From the NCBI GenBank assembly GCA_000934385.1, contig KN880710.1:1-30303 (forward strand): a stretch of 30,303 nt of DNA, read 5' to 3'. Within the stretch, counting starts at the first letter, position 1. Every line of letters starts with the position of its first letter. The DNA is from Cylindrobasidium torrendii FP15055 ss-10 (Eukaryota > Basidiomycota > Agaricomycetes > Agaricales > Physalacriaceae). Shown piece after piece: positions 1 to 10,246 of this stretch. The notes below the pieces were generated by a model. The model did no database searches, had not been told where the DNA came from, and worked only from the letters and a program-made list of their open reading frames with translations. Both the position numbers and the translations under genes were made by a program.

Positions 1-1773
1 CGGCGGATCGGTCCGGTCGCCGAGGTTGCGCACTACTACCGAATATAGAAATAATGAGAAATAAAAGGAAATACGCTCGGAAATCCACGACAGAGATTGC
101 TTCACACAATGCACTTTAATCCATTTACGCTATGCAACCGGGTGTGGTTACGTCTGGGCAGAGCCCAAGAGCTAGCTGGAGTGTATTGTATAATGTAGGG
201 TATGAGTTCTTTATATACTGCTTAGAGAGGCATTTGACTTTGTTGTTTTCTCAACTTTTGTCTCTCTCTCTATGCTCTGTCATCTTTCTGTGTCATTTAT
301 CCGTCCCAAACCATTCCAGTCATGTGGTGAGTCCAAATTGTAATGGTTATCGTCCAATGGTATTGTGGCTTTTGTTGTTCCTTGTGAACGGTGCATCCCG
401 TTGCGGATATTGCAGGTCCTAGGGCATTGTTGTTGCCGCACAGAGAACACAGTGAATTGTGCGTTTGTGTTCGTCATTTTGTATGCAACAAGCTCATTGG
501 TTCTTTTGTGTAAATTGCCCCACTGCTAGCGCTCGAATACGCAAGTCCGTAGTACGTTTGTCTACCAATGGTCGAGCATATGATGCCTTGTACTCTCAAA
601 CAATGATTTACTTTGTTTAACATTTATTGTTTCCATCTACTCTGCTGTAGATCTCCCACAATGCCCACATTTGTCCTTATTGAACCGCTGTCCTAAATCT
701 GAGGATCGGATTGAATTGGTTTGGTTACCGCTTTGGGTTCTTTGGGCCAATGCCGTTCAATGCCGATGTGAAGTCAACACGGCAAGTTCTACACACTACA
801 CACTGGCGGCACTGGGCTTCATAAGCTCTAAGAGGTCTCTATAGTGACTTTTGACAATGCAATTGAGTCTTGCAAGGTGTCTCCCATCCTAGCATTGGTG
901 TGCCAAGATTCCAATTGGACCAATTGATCCGTCCTCCTGTTTTGGGTGAAGGCAATCGGGTGGTGCATACACGCGAGTGTTGTCCAGAGGAAGAGTGTCT
1001 CTAACTCAGCTCTCCATGGATATTTTAGTCTTGGGTGTGAACATGTGACTCATCTAGATTCTATCATAGCTTCATAGCAAAGACAATGCATGCAAACTTG
1101 TTAGACACTTTGTATAGCAAGTCCGTTGTATCCTAGTTCTAGTTTGTTTGTTACAATTTGTAGTTCTGAAAATTGCAAAATCTCGGTGGTTCAACACATG
1201 TGTACAAACACAGTGTATCACCGCCTCTAATGGCAGGGATGTGTGCCTCAGTGCATTTTATCCTTATGTAAAATCATCTTTGAGTACAAGACCCAGTCCA
1301 CTATTTTGATTTTTGGGTGCAAATTTGAGTATTCATAAATCTTCTTCATTTTCTATATCTCCAGCAAATTACCTCTATTGCCAACGTCTTGGTTCCAGAT
1401 TCATCAACTAAAATGGAAATATTGACTGGTTCCCGCCCCGTCTCCAAGCTCCACTGCCCCAACTTTGTCCTCAAATTCAACTCTCAAAAAATTGAAGTGT
1501 TCACAATGATTTGCACAGCGCTGTAATATACTGTTTCTTTGCTTTCTCTTCTACTTCCTGAGATGACATGTGACGCATGTGATGGCCGGCGGCATCATTT
1601 TAGTAATGCAATCCCTCTGGGACAAGCATCATGACTTTGGCACTCACCATCATCTCACATTTCGCTAGTGTTCTTTCTTTACCAGCTCTCATCTCCCTTT
1701 CCGGATAACGTTTCTTGGGACCTATTCCACCGGAACAGCGAACTGGACACACCCGGCCAAGACAAGCTGAATA
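1..1773. other. Gene-poor stretch upstream of NFU1
   Basis: No gene could be recognised on either strand. The open frames here are short (under 100 codons), lack familiar motifs and do not join into a longer product through plausible introns. The stretch is richer in A and T than the genes to its right and has pyrimidine runs (around 258-275). Its last few hundred bases should hold the NFU1 promoter, but no clear TATA element was found. A decayed transposable element or a 3' flank of a gene beyond the left edge is possible but not shown. Confidence 0.5.
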
Positions 1774-2990
1774 ATGGCATCCAACAGTATCTGCAGACGC
1801 CTAGCCGTGACATCAAGGCCTCTCCAAGCACGTAGTGTGCAAGGCATTCCAGCTGCCGGAATACAAATTCGTAGCCTGTCCGCAACGCCCACAGCGCGCG
1901 CGTTCTGGGCGCGTGGACGTGGACGACGCTTTGCGACGGAGTCGTCAATGTTGCCGACGTATCGGTCCGCGAAAAAGCCAAATAGCAATCCCCCATTGAG
2001 TACGTCTCTCTCTTTATCCGCTCGCTTGTGCAGGAAATGGTCCGGGGTGATGGTTTGGGGAAGGCCCTTCGACTCCGTCCCATCCTACATCCCCTGCTAG
2101 CACACCCCCACATCCCTGCTATGCTGGCTTTGTCCATAGCATGCTGAAGCATTTCCTCAGCACGGTCCATGTTCATCCAAACCGAAAACACGCCAAACGA
2201 CGACTCGCTCAAGTTCATCCCCGGCTGCCCCGTCATGGAATCTGGCACCGCCGAATTCCTCGATACCAAGTCTGCACTAGCCTCTCCGCTCGCACTGCGC
2301 CTGATGGGCATCGAAGGCATCACAAGCGTCTTCTACGGACCGGACTTCGTCACCGTCTCCAAAGATAGCGAGAACGCATGGGCCGTACTCAAGCCAGAAA
2401 TCTACTCCCTCCTCATGGAATTCTTCTCTTCGGGACAGGCGCTCTTCCGGTCTGCTGAGGACCGTGACTCTGCCGGTCCGCAGGATACCAAGATCCTCGA
2501 CACGGACTCCGAGGTCGTGGCCATGATAAAAGAACTGCTCGAGACAAGAGTGAGACCAGCCATCATGGAAGACGGAGGCGATATCGAGTATCGTGGGTTC
2601 GACGAGGAGGAGGGTAATGTCAAGATCAAGTTGAAGGGGAGCTGCAGGGGTTGTTCAAGCTCAACTGTGACACTGAAAAGTGGGATCGAAAGAATGTTGA
2701 TGCACTATATTCCGGAAGTTAAGAATGTAGAGCAGGTTCGTTGTCTTTCTCGCGTCTCCATTGGGGTCGTCCTCAGTAGTGCGCCGCACTTACACGCTTT
2801 CACTTCGCAGGTTCTTGACCAAGAAGAAGAGATCGCGCTCGATGAGTTCAAGAAACTTGAGCAGCGGTTGGATGGCGGAGGGAAAAAAGCTGAAGACGAG
2901 GGTCCAAAGTCGCAGTCCGTCCTTTTATTTGCTTCGCCAGGGCGCTCGCTGACGTTCTCTCGTAGCATGGCCCAATACATGTCCCATTAG
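1774..2990 (+). CDS. NFU1: Mitochondrial Fe-S cluster scaffold/carrier NFU1
   Basis: NFU1 passes [4Fe-4S] clusters to mitochondrial client enzymes such as lipoyl synthase. Exons are 1774-1999, 2161-2735 and 2811-2990, giving 326 aa with every junction in phase. The first ~75 residues are rich in Arg and Ser and look like a mitochondrial presequence. An Nfu N-terminal domain follows from residue 79 (MFIQTENTPN, then SLKFIPG). The NifU-type domain spans about 190-270 and keeps the cluster-binding CxxC, Cys237 and Cys240, in SCRGCSSST. The second intron (75 nt) is a multiple of three with no in-frame stop, so a naive translation reads through it. Splicing it out restores the conserved VEQVLDQEEE. 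The start at 1774 is the first Met of the presequence frame. Function follows from the family; the domains are seen directly. Confidence 0.95.
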
Positions 2991-4102
2991 CAGTATATCG
3001 TACACAGGAAATCCCATAGTTCTATATTAATCTAATGTCTTTGAGATAAAGATTCGACCCTGTAAGTCGGCACGGGAAGGTTGACGAGGTCCGTACGCAC
3101 ATAATGTATAACGAGTGAGCATCAGGATAGTATAAAGCAGACATCGCAATCACGTACATGTTTCTGTCGAACCGTGTTTGCCCTTGTGACTTGTCCAACA
3201 AGCCAGCACTGGTAGTAAAGACCTATTCAATTGAACTTCCATAACATACATAGCGCGTTGGTTTACCGCTATCAAATCAAACTACATAAGCTTGCCATGG
3301 ATCATTTGGAAAGCAGTGGATAGAGGTCTGTCCAGGTCGGGGTGTATATAGCGCTTTGAACGTTTGAATGTAGGATATGCGGCCGCACCCATGACCTGTA
3401 AGATGGATTGCAAACATGGTGGCAAGTTCCAACGAAGAACGCGTGAATAAGGTGCAGGTGTAGGATGGTTGGATGGATTCAGACCGAGCAATGGTGGATT
3501 AGAGAGCAATGCAAGACGGATTGACCGATATGGATGATGGATGGCAAGTTTTCATGTCTATGATGATGTAACGATGGGGTGTAACACAAGAGATCACGCG
3601 CGACGATATGGGAAGAATTCAGATAGCATTCAAAAATATAAGCGCACTCTATGAAATGTACTAAACCGACCACGACACCCGATGCCCACCAAAAAGCAAC
3701 ACCGCGCTGTCCGCAACCGAATGAAGGTCTCTCTACGTTCCCGCGAGCGCCTGAAAAATCCAAGGTAAAGGTCCCAGTGTATGGCGACCAGGGAATACAA
3801 GTGACTCTATATGCGGGGACGATATGACATTAAAGAAAACAGTCCAGGCGATTTTTTTCGTTTTTGTATTCCTAGCGTATTTGGTCGTGCTTGGTTGGAC
3901 CGTTGTTCGATCATCCAGGTGAGGGCCCTTGGCCCTGCTGCTTTGGATCCGTACAACGCGACTGGGGAGTGGCATTCCTTCTCTGAGGTTTCTTCCACTT
4001 CGCCCGCAACCATCAAGCAACTCCGGATTGACTGGACTCGACTGGGAACCTCATACCCTATTTGATACTACCAGGACTTATCGACATACACGAGCGGCAG
4101 CG
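2991..4102. other. Intergenic region between NFU1 and the E2 gene
   Basis: This contains the NFU1 3' flank and the upstream region of the E2 enzyme gene. Open frames on both strands are short and without recognisable motifs. A T-rich tract lies around 3850-3870. I see no RNA gene or repeat. Confidence 0.55.
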
Positions 4103-5580
4103 ATGGCGTCTATATCAGCACGAAGGCTCTCGAAAGAGTTGAAGGAGATTATGAACGAGGGGTGTCCTGTCGGTGCGTACTATCTCTATCCCAACATTTA
4201 TCCGATGTACCGGCTGCGCCTCCAAACCCGCTACCAGGCTCTATACATGCACGCTGTAGACGCCTGGTGACCGGGCAATATAAGGAAGAGGTTGCTTGAC
4301 AAGGATTAGGCAATTTATGTTTGGTCCGGGCACTGTGCTGTTCCCATGCGTGTTACCATTGCGAACCAAGTGTGCAATGTCCATTCAGTGTCTCCTCGAT
4401 CTCGCCCCAACTCTTCCTGGCCTCGTTTTCGGTACTGATTATGTCCCAACTCATAGGAATCACACTTCTGAAGGCGGAAGATTTTGTTTCGTGGCAGTTC
4501 ACTATCCAGGTTATGGGGGAATCGCTGTACAAGGTGCGGTCAATCATATGCTTGCATCTTCATTCGTGTCGTTGTATAGTGTGCCATACATCCTCCGCGG
4601 TGCGCTGGTATTTGGCTTGGCTGTACATCTTTCTGCTTCTTTGCTGCATCACCTTTTCAATCTCCAAACACCCTCGTGGTGCTCCCTCTCTCCATACTTC
4701 TTGCACTGTGTTGTATGAACGCTAACACACTTTCAAGGACGAGATCTTCACATTGCTCTTCCGGTTTGACAGGGACTACCCGATATCGTCTCCTGCTGTG
4801 CAGTTTGTCACTGTCGACGGCAAGGTTTCCCCAGTGCACCCAGTGCGTGTTTCCTCCTTGTCACCCTTGATATTCTCGTCGATCCCTCAAATCGGTTGAC
4901 CCAGTTGACAATAACACTTCCTGCCCATCTACTTCCCCTGTGTTTACTCATCCCAGACTAATACTAACCTTTTCCTGCAGCACGTTTACTCAAATGGACA
5001 TGTACGTTTCTTCATCCGCGTCTCCCTATTACGACTATCCCAATGTCGCGGTATCCATCAGCTAGCTTGACTTTGCAGTGGCCCACCTATAACTGCATGC
5101 TGATTCAAACTGTCCGTAGATTTGCGCGTCCATTCTTGGGAGCGAGTGGTCTCCCGTGCTGAGCGTGATCTCAGTTTGTGTTACTCTGCAGAGCATGTTG
5201 GCGTCGTGCAAGGTATGTTCTGTCCCTTCTTGTGTCATGCTTCCTGCTTTGTCCCTGTCAATCGTCGTTGCCGCGACGGATGTAGCTGTTTGTAGGATAG
5301 GCTAACCTCACCTTAGAAGAAAGAAAGGCCAGCGGACAACGACAGATACGTGCGGCACGCGCCTGACAATCCGAAGAAGGTCCGTTTTTTCCTCCTTATC
5401 CTTTGCGCTTACTGACGGCTTCGCCAGACGCAATGGCACTATGATGGTCAGTGTTCCTTCTTTCCGCAAAGCTATCCAAGGTCCTTACCTATTGTCTCTT
5501 CTTTTTGTATCGACAGACGACACGTATGTCCCTCTCCCCTACCGCGATAACTGCTGCTGACTAGCATGTGTAGTGTTTAG
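4103..5580 (+). CDS. UBE2W: Ubiquitin-conjugating enzyme E2 of the UBE2W (N-terminal ubiquitylating) type
   Basis: UBE2W-type E2 enzymes attach ubiquitin to protein N-termini rather than to lysine. Nine exons (4103-4172, 4457-4533, 4738-4842, 4981-5001, 5120-5212, 5317-5379, 5428-5446, 5517-5523, 5574-5580) give 153 aa, close to human UBE2W (151). The family hallmark is present: HPH replaces the usual E2 HPN motif, in VHPHVYSNGHIC. The catalytic Cys is residue 93. The typical WSPVLSV, SMLASCK, DNPKK and final HYDDDT-like tail (here HYDDDTV) follow. The last three exons are only 19, 7 and 7 nt. If the last intron were retained, translation would instead continue to a stop at 5557-5559, replacing the final V with about 11 residues. 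I prefer splicing because it gives the conserved DDT-x end and uses a strong GTATGT donor with a CTGAC branch site. The 284-nt first intron is the longest in the gene. Confidence 0.93.
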
Positions 5581-6091
5581 AACGCGACACCGACGTCCCG
5601 AGCATGATGTTCAATGCGTGCGCCTCGTCAATTCAGGGCGTCTTCTCGTCCACGCTGCTCATATGTAATTGTAACACCTACATCCTTAGCTTTTGTATTG
5701 GAATGCTTTCCTGTCGATGAAATTGTCGCCCGCTATTGTTCATGTATGTGGGGTCCTATTTAATGTGTGGTTCATCTCGTCCAAGCCGTGTTGATAGCGC
5801 GCATACCGGCGCACATAAGTACTGACTTCAGCTTTAAGCTCGAAGGCAATGAACTTGATAAGCTGCGTTGGTGGTGTACTCGACCAGTCTTTCTTATGGT
5901 TCAGAACTCAGATCCAGACCCAAGCCCGGATTAGTGGGACGTTGAGTTTTCGGGATATAGACGTAATGCGCCACCGGGATCACCAACTTGATCTGTCCAA
6001 TCCTCGGGCCGGGAAGCCGAACGCGTTTGAGTTGTGGTGTTGCCTGAGGGTCCATGTTTTCAGTCCCTTGTCTTCTGCGCCCAACAACAAT
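5581..6091. other. Intergenic region between E2 and SAP30-like genes
   Basis: This is the E2 3' flank and SAP30-like promoter region. The SAP30-like frame stays open upstream to an ATG at 5849, but that extension has no family motif and I do not include it. No RNA gene or repeat is seen. Confidence 0.5.
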
Positions 6092-6819
6092 ATGTCTGTC
6101 CTCTCCATGCAAAGCCGTAGTCGCCCCGCTCCACGCAAGAAGCCCAGCGACGACGCTGCCTATTTCGGACCATCTACCTCGACTCTTAAACGTCCGGCAA
6201 CTGAGCGACCTGAGCCCGACAACCGCGTCAAACGCAAGCGCATCGACGGCCCTGGCACCGCTAGTGGATTTCGAGAGCCTCTAGATATGGAAAACAGGAT
6301 ATCTCTTGTGCGTCGTCCATGCTACTTTTACCCACATACTTAACCTCCAACTAGGTTGAGTTCGAGAAAATGTCGACACCCACCTTGTACCGCTACTTGA
6401 TGACATACAACATCATCCCCACGATATCACCTTCTCCGCTCGGCCCAGAAGATCCCCCATCCCCCGCATCTCTGGGTCTACCACCTGCAGGACGCCAGCC
6501 CAGTCCGGCCGCCAGTGTGGCCTCAACTGTACGCGACAGAGACAATAACGCGAAGGAAAAGGACGCCAATAACAATAAGGACGGGAAAGACAAGGATGTT
6601 CACGCGGCTCGGCGCCGCAGCTCGCGTCTCATCGAGGACGACCAGCCACCGACGCGCATGCCTATCCGTGCCGACGTCCAGGAGCTACACAGTGTCCTTG
6701 CCGCCATCGCAGACCGCCATTTCCGCGACAGCCTCTCCGTGACCTCACGCGAAGAAGTCGACACTCTCGCGTCGTTCATGTGTGCTGTCGAGCGTCACAA
6801 GGGCCGGATGAAGTACTAG
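6092..6819 (+). CDS. SAP30: SAP30-like subunit of the Sin3-Rpd3 histone deacetylase complex
   Basis: SAP30 proteins bridge the Sin3 corepressor and histone deacetylase in the nucleus. Exons 6092-6307 and 6355-6819 are separated by a 47-nt intron and give 226 aa. The N-terminal ~70 residues are basic and disordered (RPAPRKKP, NRVKRKRIDG). The Sin3-binding domain appears in two parts. VEFEKMSTPTLYRY (from residue 73) matches the start of the SAP30 helix (TLRRYKR in animals). ADRHFRD...DTLASFMCAVERHK near the C-terminus matches the second half (CHF...DTLTYFIYSVK). About 95 low-complexity residues (Pro/Ser-rich, then Asp/Asn/Lys-rich) lie between them, where animal SAP30 has a short loop. The family call rests on these two short motifs, so confidence is moderate. 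The start at 6092 was chosen over in-frame 5849 because only it leads directly into the basic region. Confidence 0.72.
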
Positions 6820-7358
6820 ATTGTGGAGGCACAGGTGCGCAACATACTTTCTCTCCAGAACGTGCCACTTATTCTCACGTAGGTTCTCTGGTGTTTTGCG
6901 TGTTACATATCTCCATTGGACATTTTTTTACATATTCAATATTCAGCTTTCTCAATGTACATTATACCCCTGGCGCTAGGCGTCCAATTGCACATATTCT
7001 CCAACCAAAATCATTTCCCCCGCATGTATAACCCACTTGTTGGATATCCCCATCTTCATAACCCAAGTGAAGTATAGCAACACTTCAGCTGAAGCATCTC
7101 CATCAAGATCAGAGCAAGAGCTAACGTTCCCTATTGTACTGGTACCGGCTCGACACTAAATTCTAGGTGGGAGGCCAAGCAAGGTTGCTCCTCGGACGGT
7201 TATTCACGCACATGCCCAGAAATCCATGTCTACATCGACAGACAGTAGCTTTTGAGAGCATGGGCAAGGCCTGATAGGAAATGAAGCTATAGTATATCGC
7301 AATTTATCCAGACGATAGACCGTGTAAACGTAGGCGATTTGCCTAGCTTGTCCTACTA
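6820..7358. other. Intergenic region between convergent genes
   Basis: 3' flanks of the SAP30-like gene (+) and the RNase H-like gene (-). Nothing else is recognised. The open frames are short and lack motifs. Confidence 0.5.
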
Positions 7359-8336
7359 CTAAGCACCTGTACCATTCTGTACAATGACTTGCAATTCCGG
7401 GGGTAGCTGTGGATATTTTGGAACCGTCTTCATGAGCACTCGTTGGTCCGGATTGTTCGTCCCTCTCGTGAGCGAGCGCGCGACGTTCTCCTTGTCCCAC
7501 AACACCGTAAGCCGAATATTTTCTTGCTCCAGAAGACGGAAAATCCTTTCGACGGGTGCCCTGTAGTCAGCATCCAGTTCAACGCCTTCGGTGGCTTGAG
7601 TGAGAACGTTCAAAACTGCAATGTTGCTGCACTCGAGCACGATGTGCTGCTGGGAAAGACCACGGAACACCGCTGTGCGCAAACCGAGTTCGACAGCGAG
7701 CATCCAGCCCTTGATGTTCGGCTGGTTTGTCTCCCATCCTTCATGCCATCTCCATACCCATCCCTGCTCGCCAACGACCGCCGCAGCCCCGCGCGCCTGT
7801 GTCGCATGCACAACGACCGTCTCCGGGTCGTCCTTTTCTGGTGCCGCATCCAAGTTGAAGTCGCGTCTGAAGACAGACCGTAGCCGCGTCTCGCACCAGC
7901 CGAGGTCGTCCTTCACCGCATCGGGGAGCGTGATCTTTTTCTCCGTGCTGTTCGCGACGGCGCGCGCAAACCCAGTCTTGAGGTCTTCCAGACGCTGCTC
8001 CTTGCGTGGAGACGCGACATATTTTCCAGAGACGCGACGGAGGCGGAGGATGGCGCGGTTGAGATCGCTACTGCTTACGGTCGGGGCAGAATCCAGTTCA
8101 AGTAGCATCCGTGAGTATTCTTTGGCTTCTCCTGGGGGGATGGTCCATAGAGTCTGATTCAACGGAGCCATTGAGTTAGCTTCCAGTCGACGGCTTGGCC
8201 GGCCACGTACCTGGGCTTCCTGTCCATTTACTTTCGCACTGCCCTGCGTAGACGTTGAAGGCGCTCCAGATGCGTATGCGCGTGTTATTTGGCGGCAGTG
8301 AAGCCATAGTGGCCGCGCTCGTAGAGAGGATAGCAT
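7359..8336 (-). CDS. Predicted mitochondrial protein with degenerate RNase H-like domain
   Basis: No named function is recognised. Exons 8211-8336 and 7359-8153 give 306 aa. The 57-nt intron is in frame and stop-free, so it is easily missed, but it has a GTACGT donor, a perfect CTAAC branch site and a CAG acceptor. The N-terminus (MLSSLRARPLWL, then RAYASG) looks like a mitochondrial presequence with an Arg-rich cleavage region. Residues ~152-272 follow the RNase H order: a strand (VVVHAT), strand WVWRW, helix with ELGLRTA, strand HIVLECSN, helix, then WDKENVARSLTR. The last motif resembles the N-V-AD-LSR end of RNase H domains in reverse transcriptases. The metal-binding Asp positions read His, Glu/Cys and Arg, so catalysis looks lost; only Glu197 could match a catalytic residue. 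The fold call is inference from pattern. Confidence 0.85.
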   Translation of the reverse strand: MLSSLRARPLWLHCRQITRAYASGAPSTSTQGSAKVNGQEAQVRGRPSRRLEANSMAPLNQTLWTIPPGEAKEYSRMLLELDSAPTVSSSDLNRAILRLRRVSGKYVASPRKEQRLEDLKTGFARAVANSTEKKITLPDAVKDDLGWCETRLRSVFRRDFNLDAAPEKDDPETVVVHATQARGAAAVVGEQGWVWRWHEGWETNQPNIKGWMLAVELGLRTAVFRGLSQQHIVLECSNIAVLNVLTQATEGVELDADYRAPVERIFRLLEQENIRLTVLWDKENVARSLTRGTNNPDQRVLMKTVPKYPQLPPELQVIVQNGTGA

Positions 8337-8774
8337 GTAAAAGATGTGAACGCGAAATATATGTAGAGGCTGGTCAATGTCGGAAGCAAAGAATATGTTG
8401 AGCAGAGTAAGGCGGAATCAATAAGGCGATTGCTCTGCTTTCGGAATGAGGCCTACATACGTAGCTCTATAAACTTAGGGAACTGGAAGGCTGGAAGAGG
8501 CTCAAGTAGAGTGTCCCGTTCGGTGTTGCACAAGCCTTTTCTTACACCACTCATTTCAGCCAGCCCAATCTCGAAGTATATTGAAGACAACCTTCCGGCG
8601 TCATGAAGTGGGTGCAGTAACGATACAAACGAGCAGCGAGGAGGATAAGATAAGCGTAAAAAGTCCAGTGAGGCATCAAAGAAACAGAAATGGGTATGCG
8701 GTCAATGTCCAGAATCTACAACAACGAACAGGCAGAGAGTCCATGGCTCGGGGAAGGAACTGCAACGAAGTAAT
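8337..8774. other. Intergenic region
   Basis: This holds the upstream region of the RNase H-like gene and the 3' flank of the secreted repeat protein, both on the minus strand. No RNA gene, repeat or convincing small gene is seen. Confidence 0.5.
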
Positions 8775-10246
8775 CTAGTACTCGCGGCTGAAGATGAAGC
8801 GTTTCTGTGCGAAGGTCAGTACCTCAAATAGACAACGAAGAGGAGAGACGTACGCCGCCGCGACCTCCACCACGGCCTCCACCCTGGCCTTGTCCTCCCT
8901 GTCCAGCCTGTCCACCAGCGTTCTGTCCATTCTGGCCAGCATTACCGGCATTCTGACCTCCATTCTGTCCGTTCTGACCAGCGTTCTGGCCATTGTTGCC
9001 GGCATTACCGCCGTTGCCGCCAGCGTTTCCGCCGCCGTTCGTGGCAGTGAAGTAGACACAGTCGTCGAGCGAACCGTGTTGAGCGACGGGAACGATGAGA
9101 GGCTGATGGTTTGAAGACGAGTTGATGGAGCACATCCTGTACTCGCCCGCCGGCAGGCCGTCGGTAACATCTGCCGTCAGAACACCGTTCTTGGCAGCAG
9201 TGTTGATACCCTTGAAGAACGCAAAGTTGGCGGGGTTGGTGGGAGTGGTCTGGTCTTGCGACTGCAGTTCCTCGATGACAACGTGACTGTGGCCGATGAT
9301 CTGGACGATACTGTCAACGTCAAAGCGAGTGGGAACTAGGAATGAAGCGCACCTGTCCCTGTCCGTTGAGTTGCTGGGGTGCAGCAAAGTAGTTCTTGGC
9401 GGCGTTGACGAAAGTACCGGTTTCCATGTTCTTGATGTTCATTTGTACAGTGAATGCCTTATCGGCTGCGATGGTTGCACCGTTCGCGGGGTTGGCGAAT
9501 TTGGCAGAAGGCATGTTTGCTTTGGCGGGGATAGCGCCGATGGGTGCAGGGTTGCAGGAGCCGCTCTCAATTTGCTGACCGTTGGTAATGGGAAGGTTCG
9601 GCACCGTAAGACAGAAGTTGATGAAGTTGTTTGTCGACGTAAGGGAAGAGGCTTGGCCATCGACGGCATCAGCGCCGCTGTTGCCATCTTGTGCGAATCC
9701 GGATGCGATAACCTTGGGGTCGAGCGCTAGACACGACATCAGCTTTCGGAGCAGGATATGGATGGGAAGGAATAAGCGTACTGGTCGATGCTTGAGGATC
9801 ACCATTGTTGTTGCCGCCGCCGTTGTTGTTGTTGTTGCCGTTGTTCGCATTTTGGCCGTTGTTCTGGCCGTTGTTACCACCGTTTGCGTTCTGACCGCCA
9901 TTCTGGGGAATATTGATAAGCACATGCACATGGAAGTGGTGTGGATCGTGCGCACCTGGCCTTGCTGACCCTGCTGGCCTTGTTGACCCTGCTGGCCCTG
10001 TTGTCCTTGCTGACCCTGCTGTCCTTGTTGACCACCCTGCTGTCCTTGCTGACCCTGTTGGCCTTGCTGACCGCCCTGGCCACCTTGGCCACCCTGGCCG
10101 CCCTGGCCTCCGCCGAATCCTCCACCAAACTGACGCGCAACGTTTAGTGACCGGCGTGCAAAGCGCTGGTCGGGGACGAGTGCTGTGACCTCGGCGAAAA
10201 GAGGCACGATGAGAGCGAGAGACGAGAGAGCGACGGAGAACTTCAT
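8775..10246 (-). CDS. Secreted repeat-rich protein (family often mislabelled 'ribosomal protein s17' in mushrooms)
   Basis: Five exons (9956-10246, 9782-9902, 9353-9726, 8854-9300, 8775-8804) give 420 aa with all phases closing. Residues 1-22 form a signal peptide (MKFSVALSSLALIVPLF). FARR at 29-32 is a possible Kex2-type cleavage site. Next come a (GGQ)n/(QQG)n tract to residue 97 and an Asn/Gly tract encoded by exon 2. A conserved globular core starts at LDPKVIASGF and includes NNFINFCLTVPNLP, NMETGTFVNA, GHSHVVIEE, FAFFKGIN and VAQHGSLDDCVYF. A second Asn/Gly/Gln tract and a Gly/Arg end follow. I recall this core from agaricomycete extracellular proteins that databases often misname as ribosomal s17; it has nothing to do with ribosomes. 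Its role is unknown, and a cell-wall or matrix location is inference. The last exon adds only nine residues. Confidence 0.88.
8854..9040 (-). repeat. Asn/Gly/Gln-coding low-complexity tract
   Basis: Part of exon 4 of the secreted protein codes for imperfect NGG, NAG and NGQ triplets, ending in GGGRGGGRGG. The DNA shows imperfect 9-18 nt repeats built from codons such as AAY GGN and CAG/CAA, suggesting growth by slippage within the frame. Confidence 0.8.
9956..10128 (-). repeat. Gly/Gln-coding 9-nt tandem repeat
   Basis: The end of exon 1 of the secreted protein is an imperfect 9-nt tandem array coding first GGQ units and then QQG units. It stops exactly at the donor of intron 1, and the next exon opens directly into an Asn/Gly tract. 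Unit number is likely to vary among strains, which is inference. Confidence 0.85.

Noticed and set aside
132..660. Possible LTR of a retrotransposon (TATA-like and pyrimidine-rich segments)
   Set aside because: No terminal inverted dinucleotides with target duplication, primer-binding site or internal coding could be identified.
1679..2323. 214-codon open frame on the minus strand
   Set aside because: It lies antisense to NFU1 exons, has no motif, and its composition is that of a shadow of the real coding strand.
9956..10128. Tandem repeats considered as a CRISPR array or minisatellite
   Set aside because: The units are 9 nt, have no spacers and are fully in frame inside a secreted protein.
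9320..10246. Single 308-codon frame on the minus strand covering the first part of the secreted protein
   Set aside because: It reads through two introns. The stretch with Met-Cys-Met-Cys and Thr runs vanishes once the GT-AG introns at 9903-9955 and 9727-9781 are removed, and the conserved core then continues in exon 4.
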